Shown in pieces: positions 47,001 through 56,000 of a stretch of 64,000 nt of DNA (position 1 is its first letter; each line of letters starts with the position of its first letter). The position numbers were made by a program, and so were the translations under genes. Below the pieces are notes generated by a model. The model worked only from the letters and a program-made list of their open reading frames with translations. It did no database searches and was not told the origin of the DNA. The stretch is from Chrysaora quinquecirrha (taxonomy: Eukaryota > Cnidaria > Scyphozoa > Semaeostomeae > Pelagiidae). Location of the stretch: positions 11,844,008 through 11,908,007 of the forward strand of contig JACTAT010000037.1 in NCBI GenBank assembly GCA_014526335.1, written 5' to 3'.

Positions 47001-50000
47001 CATTTTTCAATGATAAAAAATCGATAAAAAATCAAATAGTTGGCTAAAACGTATGAAAATGGATGTAATTTGGTATGTAAGTGCTAGCCAACAACCAAAA
47101 AATAGTTTCCAGTGAAAAAATTCAAGGGGGGCTTACAGGGGGGAGATAGGTGGGAGGGAACAACTTCTCCCTTACCCCACCCAGTCGTGTGAAATATGCC
47201 CGAGGTTGATTCTGTACTTGAGAAAAGACTGTAAAATAACTTTTCAATGACAATTTAAGGTAGTGGAGCTAGCCTTATGCCACAAGGCTGCTACCTATAT
47301 ACATAGGTAAAGGCACTAGTCTGTGTCAAAGAAACAAATGGAAAAAAATTGCAACAAAAAAAAGCAAAAATTTAAATAGTTTATAGTGATAATCCAGGTA
47401 ACCAATCGTCTTCCAGGTTACTTGAACCATCTACATCGCTTGGTGGAATAAGATATGAAGTTCAGTTCATTTAACGGAATGTGTTCACTTTCCTCCTTTT
47501 CATACTTCAATGGGATAGTCTCTGGTTGTACGGAATTAGAGCGATATCTCTTCTTTGTTGGTCATACTTATAGTAAGTTGAACATGACTGATGTTCCGCC
47601 CAAGTTTTACTTATGAACAACTACATCTGCAACTGTCGCCTGTTCTGAAACAAAAGCGCCAGAAAGGTAATACGCCTGAAGTTGAACTGACAAGCTTTGC
47701 CGTGAGATTACCAATCTGGTGACGCAGCCAATGTCGCCTCTCAGAACAGTGCGGCTCTCTTGAATGCCACTATGTAGCCAATTGTCACCTAGAAAGTGAG
47801 CGCAAGTCAAACAGAGTTGGACGAGAGAAGAGGAGCAAGCATTGCTGCAACTGCTCCAGAAGACAAACCCGGAGAGGAACAGATATTACCTGAATGAACT
47901 TTGTGCAGATCATGAGGCATTTACTAATCGTCGAAGAACGAAATCGGCGATCGGTAGTAAATTTTGCGTCTTGAAGAATGATCCATAACCGGTGACGTTG
48001 GTGAGCTTTCGAAGGCAGCTCGACAAAGTCGGGCGAAGGAGAGTGAAACAATAAATCAAGTCATTGACTGGCAGGAGACCGCTGATCCTCCCCCTCGTAA
48101 AGTTAATTGGAATTCGACAGCGGAGGAGACATTACCAGCGTTTTGCGATGAGCCAGCATGATTTGCAGTGCAGGAAGAGCTGGTGGCACTCTTTAGCAGC
48201 TTGAGATAGCGTGCTCAGTGCTTTAGCCATCGGAAAGTAGAACCAGAGCTGCACGTGGACAAAGAGCAGAACAGAGTAACGACCTAAGCATAAATAGCGT
48301 CCAAGCTTATTAGGGAAACAGCTGCAGGAGTAACAAAGTAGATGCACCGGGCTTGCAGGATCATTCCAAGCCAACACCTCTTACACAAGCAGACCAGCGG
48401 ACCAACAACCGAAGTAAAAAGGCTGTGCTGTATCAGTGATTAAAGCTGATCAAGCACAGAAATAGATAGATGGAGAGCGAAAAGGTAAAAACAAGTAGGC
48501 AGCAATGTATCAGGCGACCTGTGAAAAAAACCATACCTCCGAAAAAGACGCTCAACCTCCTGCCTTGAAATGGAAGATCGAACACTGTAGTTGTAAGAGA
48601 GAAAATGGAAAAGACAGAAATTCCATAAAAGGAAACTACATTTTCAGGGTTCTGGGCCAAAATAATTGGCCAGCCTGAGTGGAACGTCGACAGGAAATTC
48701 CTCGAGCCTCGTGCAGAACAGGACCTGCTTACCCACAACAGTGGAGCGGCAGCCGGAGCAGGCATCTAAAGGCCGATCGCTTGTCTGAATACTCTGCTTT
48801 TAAAGTCGACTGCCCTGCTCGCAAGAGCCTTGACGAGACGTGCTCCTGCACAATTTATTGCCATCAGAGAAGATAGCTGTTATGGAAAGGAACACATAGA
48901 GATGCTACCCGAGTATCACATAGAGATCAACTAAAATACTAATTAATCTAAAAAATAGTTATAGAGTGTGTTCACAGGCTATCCATAATAAGAGCTAGGC
49001 AGAAGGTTCGTTTAGGAAGGATGGATGTCTTATTGCTTGATCATTTTATCCATGCGCACGCTAGGACTTCAAAAATAAATCTGTCTGACTAAAAGAAAGC
49101 ATTTGATGATACTCATGACATCGGGCATGATATCGACCAAATCTGCAGTGGAGACTATGGATCAAGAAATCCTTTTGTAGGCTACGACCATCCAAGTTAG
49201 TCTTGGAAAGAGATTGATTAAAACTGGGCAGGTGCGGCTACAATGAGGGTTATTTCAAGGCGACTCGCTCTCGCGAGCACTAATATGTCTTGCCTTCACT
49301 TTCGGAAACACTCTGAAAATTGAAAAGAAGAAAGAGCATTTGAGACCAAAGAGGGAAGTACGTTCTGTCATTTTCTCTGCGCGGATACTTGCTGCATGTA
49401 TGACCAAACGGAGCTTGCTGCTGACCGGGAGTCGTTAAAACTGTTCAATGGATGTTTTCATGCTTGTCTCACGGCTGTCAGAGTACTCACAAGTCACAAG
49501 TGTGAGCAAGCAGGTATGTCAAATATTGGCAACAGACCTTAAGGACAAATGTAGCACCGAAAAACCCCGACTCAAAAGACTGGCAGCGCTTTACACTACT
49601 ATCTCGCGGGACAGGTACGCAGTAAAGGTGACATCAAAAAGGCTTGATGTAGAATATGGAACGGCTTTGAAATGCCTTATACCACGATGATGCAGCTTCA
49701 GATGACCTTTTGTATCTATTTAAATTCTATTCCATGAAACTATTTAACTTTTTCCTTATTTCTTTGCTTTTTCGTTGTTTCTTTCACCATCTTTCACACA
49801 TTCCGTATACAGTACGCAAGAGTCTTGTGGCATGACGCTGGTTGCACCACCTTAAATTTTGATTGAAAAGTTATTTTACAGTCTTTTCTCAAGTACAGAA
49901 TAAGCCTCAGGCATATTTCACACGACTGGGTGGGGTAAGGTAAAAATTGTTTCCTCACACCTATCTCCCCCCTGTAAGCCCCCCCACCCCCTTGAATTTT

Positions 50001-53000
50001 TTTCACCGGAAACTATTTTTTGGTTGTTGGCTAGCACTTACATACCAGATTACATCCATTTTCATACGTTTTAGCCAAATATTTGATTTTTTATCGATTT
50101 TTTATCATTGAAAAATGACGTCATTGGTCACGTGAAAATGCCCGAAGCAGATTCGTAATCTCCGTATTCGATTTAGTTAAAAACAACTTTCAAAGTTGAG
50201 GTTAGGTAGCTCCTTAGGTTTTTTGGAAAAATTCCTGTCTATCCAGTCGGCCATCTCCATAGCTGCACATCTAAACATGACAGAGGGGTAGGCCACACAG
50301 CTATGTGGCATTGTTTATAGTTAGCTAGAAAATGTTTCTTATTATAGCCCTATGTACCCCTCGCATGGGCGTGTAGGTCAAGGTGCGATCCAAATGAGTG
50401 CCAAAACAAAATAAATACTTGTGTCTCATCTTTTCGTCTACAAATCCTGCGAGTGAAATTATTAAGCAAGCGAGCTGTACTGCGTTAATTGAACGTGTGA
50501 AAATAGAGTGATCGACAGTATAGAACAATGACAAAGGGTCAATGATTTGAGGAGGACATCCCCCCTGGGATGAGAGAAAAACAGCGCCACTGCAAAGAGT
50601 TCAAGTTATGGGCGATGTTTTTATCGGGTTAAGGCTTGGTTATGTTGAAGAGAGGTAATGACCCAAGACAAGTAAAGTAAAGTAAAGTTACACTTAACCT
50701 TAAAGTAAAGTTGCCGTTTTTGAGTCTACTACTAGCCTAGGGCTACTCAGTCGACTTTACATTTTACCCTTGGTCTTGATGCATATAGCATATAGCAGGG
50801 CGCAGCCACACACGGCAGTCATAACTACCGACCAGATACCCATTTATACACCTGGGTGGAGAGAGGCACATTTGTATTAACAACTTGCCCAAGGTTGTTA
50901 TCTCTGCAATCACAAGTGGAACGACCGTGGCTCGAACCCACAACATTCTCGTTGTGAGGCCAGCACCCTAACCACTGCGCCACAGAGATCAGAGACCAAA
51001 CAAGGGCACAAAGCCGAAGTTTGTCTCAAGATTTTGTGTTTTAAATTTAGCGAGAGCAAGCGTCTTTCGGGTTTGTGTACCATATTGATGATGTATAGAT
51101 ACGATAGATAGAGGCAGTGCAATTTTGATTGAAAGTTTGTCTGTAACGGGAGAAAGAGAGTGAATCATCTGTCTGTATTATATCTGTTTCGGGTTCTCAT
51201 ACCAAATTTGATAGATTATTCTCTTCGGTTGATTGCTAATACAACTTTTTGTCAACATTGAAGACTGTAAAAAGACGGCCATTTGGCGGAAACAAATTAT
51301 GGTATCTAAACTACAAACAAAACCACTTTGCATTGAAATGACTCAACTTAATATAAACAATTAAATAAATTCTCTGATTTCAATTTTTGGAGCTTCAAGA
51401 ACTGAAAAGTAAATTGCGGAAAGGAAAGCTCTAAAGTTCGATATTCGAGTTTTTATGTAAATTTTACTTTGTCACGTTACATATATCTCGACTTAAATGC
51501 CCGTGTGCTAGTGTAAAACCTTTTAGAAAAAGGCAGCCCACGAAAAAATCGGGCCAATTTGGAATACACTGTATATGCTATTGTTGGACAAAAAACAAGG
51601 ATATGACTGTTTATGACGTGATACCTGGAACAGAAAAAAGATGGGTTGTCACATTACATCGTTATCGACTTTTGCTGTGCAGTTCTCTTCCAATATCAAA
51701 TGACACAACAGCCTCAGAGACTAAGCGTTCTCAGAGTTCTCAGAGACAAGTAAAGGGATCAGCTACACTTACAGTTAACAGCGATGACGAGATAAGTTCA
51801 GATAAAGAGACTATAATCATTCTTTGACAACAACGTCTCACAAATATCAGCGAGACTACCAAGAAGAGCGAGAATAACTTACACCCGACTCAAAGCCATA
51901 TAACATCAGAGCTAGAACAATACAGTAGAAGTTCAAGAGAATAGGGTGGTAGAAATCCCAGAAACTGAATAAAGTTTGGATATGGAAGAATAATGTGAAG
52001 ATGACAACGATTCTGAACAATCAGTGGAAATCAAACATCTTGAGGGAGTCAACATTGACTGGGCACTAGCTGTTGAACAAGGACCACAGAGAATTGGCAC
52101 TGAACCAAATGTTAGTGCATGAACCAAACATATTAATGCTACTACGCACAAGGACATTCCATAAATAGTGCAACTGTAGTACCACTGTTCCGGGTGTTTT
52201 ATTATGTGATGTATCGATCCTATGATCTGTACCATATAAAAGACCTTCTATTTTATTATGTTACTCAACACTTCCGCAGAAATCTTACACGTCGTTTATG
52301 GCATATTCTTACATACGTCGTCAAATACGTATATTTGTTACCTAAAATTAACAAAAGAATAAAAGAAAAAATATGCATTATTAACAGTGAGCCAAGACTC
52401 AAATCTTTTTTGTTATCATTTATTTGTTAAATGTTAGGGTGTAGTAGTTAGCATATTTTATCATATTCACGTACATTAGCATATTTAGTTTACTCATTCT
52501 TTAGCACTAGCAATTTTAGGTAACATCCTGTAGCATGTACTAGCATAGGCATCCCCGTATTACATCATTGCATGCTACCCACGTAGGTAATTCCCGCAGC
52601 ATCATAGGTATTACCTTATATGTCACATCCAGCATAGCCTCCGTTATTTATACCATATTTAGCTAGTTTTTCTTACCGTTATAGCCTATCATTTCATTCC
52701 TTATATGTAGAAAAATATTGTATATAGCTCACTTAGATTAAGAATAAAAGTAGTTAGATTTTTGTAAGTAGTTATTCAGATTCACGATTCAAGATTCAGA
52801 ACTCAGGCAGAAAACACAGATTCAAGTTTCTCTCTTTTGCTGACATTCTACTGCGGCACGCAAGCAAAGCCTACCAAAGTTTTGGGTGAGATTGTTTCAA
52901 ATTGTTCTTGTATATTTAGATTTTAGCTTAGCATTTATTGGTAATTTGTCAAAACCCACGTTTTACCAAAAGGGACAACATTTTCGAGATGGGAAGTGTG

Positions 53001-56000
53001 TTAGGTCCATTCCCAAATGCCCAACGAACTGGACGTTGAACTGAACTTTGGAGATAGCGTGAGAATCTCGTGTGCTGTTGAGATCGTATGGTGGAGATGT
53101 AGACTTATTTATGATCATTTTATGAATCAGGGGTGTAGCAAAAGGAAATGAGAGTATTTATTCCTGATTTAAACTCTGTTATATCGAATCAAGAACTTTC
53201 GCAGAAACAAGAATATCATACTTTATCAAGCACTTCTCGTAATATCCTACAAACAGTCAATGATGAACCAACGAGTACTACTCATTTTTTGAAGGAAAAA
53301 ATATTCCATTATAGTGGCCTTTGAAAAAAATGCACTAATTGTGTTTATTTTTATAGTTTTCTTGTTGGAAATTTGAAAATCAGAGTCAGAACCAGGGCAA
53401 TAGCTCTGAAATTTCCACCACTGATGAGATGCAATGTGTATACTAAGGATTTCATACCTGCTTATGAAAATTTTCCATTTCTGTTTCATGCTTGTTTTTA
53501 AGTTCAGCTTCAAGTAAAGCTATTTCACTCATGATCTGCTTTTTCTTTTTCTTGTCTCCTTTTGGTATGGAGTGTTTCATAGCTTGGGTTTTTCCTGAAA
53601 CAATTGAAAATTTTTTGACTTCTATAGCAAAGACAAATAAGTTCTGGCTAGAATGCAGTTTAGTGGACCCACTTTTTAAAAGAAGCTCGATTTTAGTTAA
53701 TTTGTTAGAGAAGTCAAAATTCAAGAAAGAGTGTGAGCAGAGTGTGTGACTTTGTGAGATTTTCATTAATGCTTTTAGGGCAGGGTGTACAGGTTTGCAG
53801 TTTAGGGTAGGGTAGGGTTTCAGGGCAAGGTTGGGGTTTTAGGGTTAGGGGTTTAGGATAAGGGTTGTTGAATTAGGCCAGGGTTTTAGGATTGTAGTGG
53901 AAAAGGGTAAGTGTCAGCGTTGAGGCTTATAAAGTCAGAAATTTAACTGATAACTAGCATATAAGTTAATGAATGAATATATGAATGAATAAATGAATAA
54001 ATAAATATATATAGACAAAAACAAATGTTGAATCAAGGAATTGTTAAACAAATATATAAACAAATAAATGAATATATTAATAAATATGAATATACAGGGT
54101 GACCCAAAAAAGGGACCCCCTACCTAAATAATTTATGAATAATTCATTCTGAAGTTGGAATTTTATGAAATTAATACTACATGATATTCAACTCAAATGA
54201 GATGTAAATATCATGATGATCTGGGTTAGCATCTCTGAATAAAAAACTTTACAACCCAAAAACACACTGTAACAAAATTTATATCAACAGAACATTCTTC
54301 AGTCAAATGATATGTTCAAAATGTCCTCAATCCTGCTCAATACACTTCTCTAATATGACTGACCATACATTAATGGCTGTGACAACTGTATTCTGGGATA
54401 ATGATTCCCGTTCAAAAGAGATCACAGTACTCAATGGTGGAATATAAACAGCAGGTTTTGGAACATCATAAAATTAATGTCTAATTGCGGCAAGTTGGAA
54501 GCTCTTATCATCAAAAAATGTCTACACGATATTGCACTTGAGTTGAATATTTCCTGGTATAAATTTTATAAAATTCCGTCTTGAGAAAAATTATTCAGAA
54601 ATTATTTACTTAAGGAGGTCCCTTTTTTTGGGCTACCCTGTATATCAATATATACATAAAAAATATTAGATTAATATCAAAGGTTGAATGAATGAACAAA
54701 TATATAGATTAATATGTAAAAATACAAATGAACATATATATTGCGATAAACAGCAGAAACATTTGTGGGCATACTTAAAAGCTTTTTCTTCTGACACTCT
54801 TCAGAATATGAACGTCAGAAACAGAGCGAAGCAATCAACTAAAGCGCAACTGTGAAAATGGAGACCGTTCCTCTACCGAAATTATGAAAATCAACACCAT
54901 TCCCTATACCAAAACACAAAAGTCATGACAACTGACTCAAATTGATACCTTTCCGGGCAGCACATCCGCAGTGCTTCAATTATATTAGTGCCCCGGGCAA
55001 AGAATAAAATTTTTTGGGTAGAGTTGAGGGGCCCCTTTAGGCCTTTAAGCTTTATGTGAGCATAAATGTGAAGCAGCTACCATCAACCATTGAACTATAT
55101 ATAAAAAGTCTTTTTATATATAGTTCAATGCCATCAACTAGGGTGACTTCGGACTGCTGGGTGACTTCGGACGAAAATATTGTTTCTACTTTTTGCTTTT
55201 GTGATGGCGCTTGAGAAGCTTAAGAAATCGTGAATTAAATTTTTTAAAGTTAGTTGGTCCAGGGTGAACCTCTTGCTTTGACTGGAAATTTATTAACTCA
55301 GTCCAGAAACTCTCACAGAACCGGCTTGCAAATGGGCCTAAATTGAGCGAATTTGTTTTGATGTCTTTCCTCACGAACAGATGGAACCTTCTGCAAAATT
55401 TCTTGCCAGATCTTCTCTTTTTGACTCTTTTGGAAACTTTTTGTAACTTTTTCATCTTCGAAATATGTCTTGATTTTTTCAATGCGAAAACATCACGTCT
55501 GTCCGAAGTCACCCCAGAGTAGGTGGGGTGATTTCAGATGATTTAATCTTTAATTACCGTGAGATAAGATCAAGGAAATAACAGACACCCCTTTTAAATT
55601 TACTTTCGACCTTTATTACTTTTATCAAAGAGTTAAAAGAATTATATGATTAGTTTTTGTAATATTCATAGAAATATACCGAAATGTGTCTGAAGTCACC
55701 CCGGTTGACGGTATATGCCAAAAGCTCCACCCCCCCCCCCCCCACTGTACTGCACAGATAATGCTTGGGCTGCAATCAACCCTACTAACCTCAAATCCCT
55801 AACCCTAACCCTAGAACCAAGCTCTAACCCAAAAGCCTAATCCCAACCCCAAACCCTATCCTAGATCTACTTCTACTACTACTACTAAACATATTTAGCA
55901 GTTAACCGCCATAATGTCCCGAACCATATTCCTCCACTTCTTTCTATCAGAAGTTATTTTCACTTATTTGTCCAGTACTTCACCAGGTGTTAATTTGTTT

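Noticed and set aside
53247..53513. Minus frame directly after OTU exon 2
   Set aside because: It starts inside exon 2 in another frame and continues into the intron; no similarity to the family.
53785..53892. True chromosome end
   Set aside because: Tract is short, diverged and followed by a further 10 kb of sequence including gene exons.
55186..55512. 2A-like peptide (EVHPGP) in the basic frame
   Set aside because: The DxExNPGP consensus is not met; only PGP and one acidic residue agree, which is likely chance.
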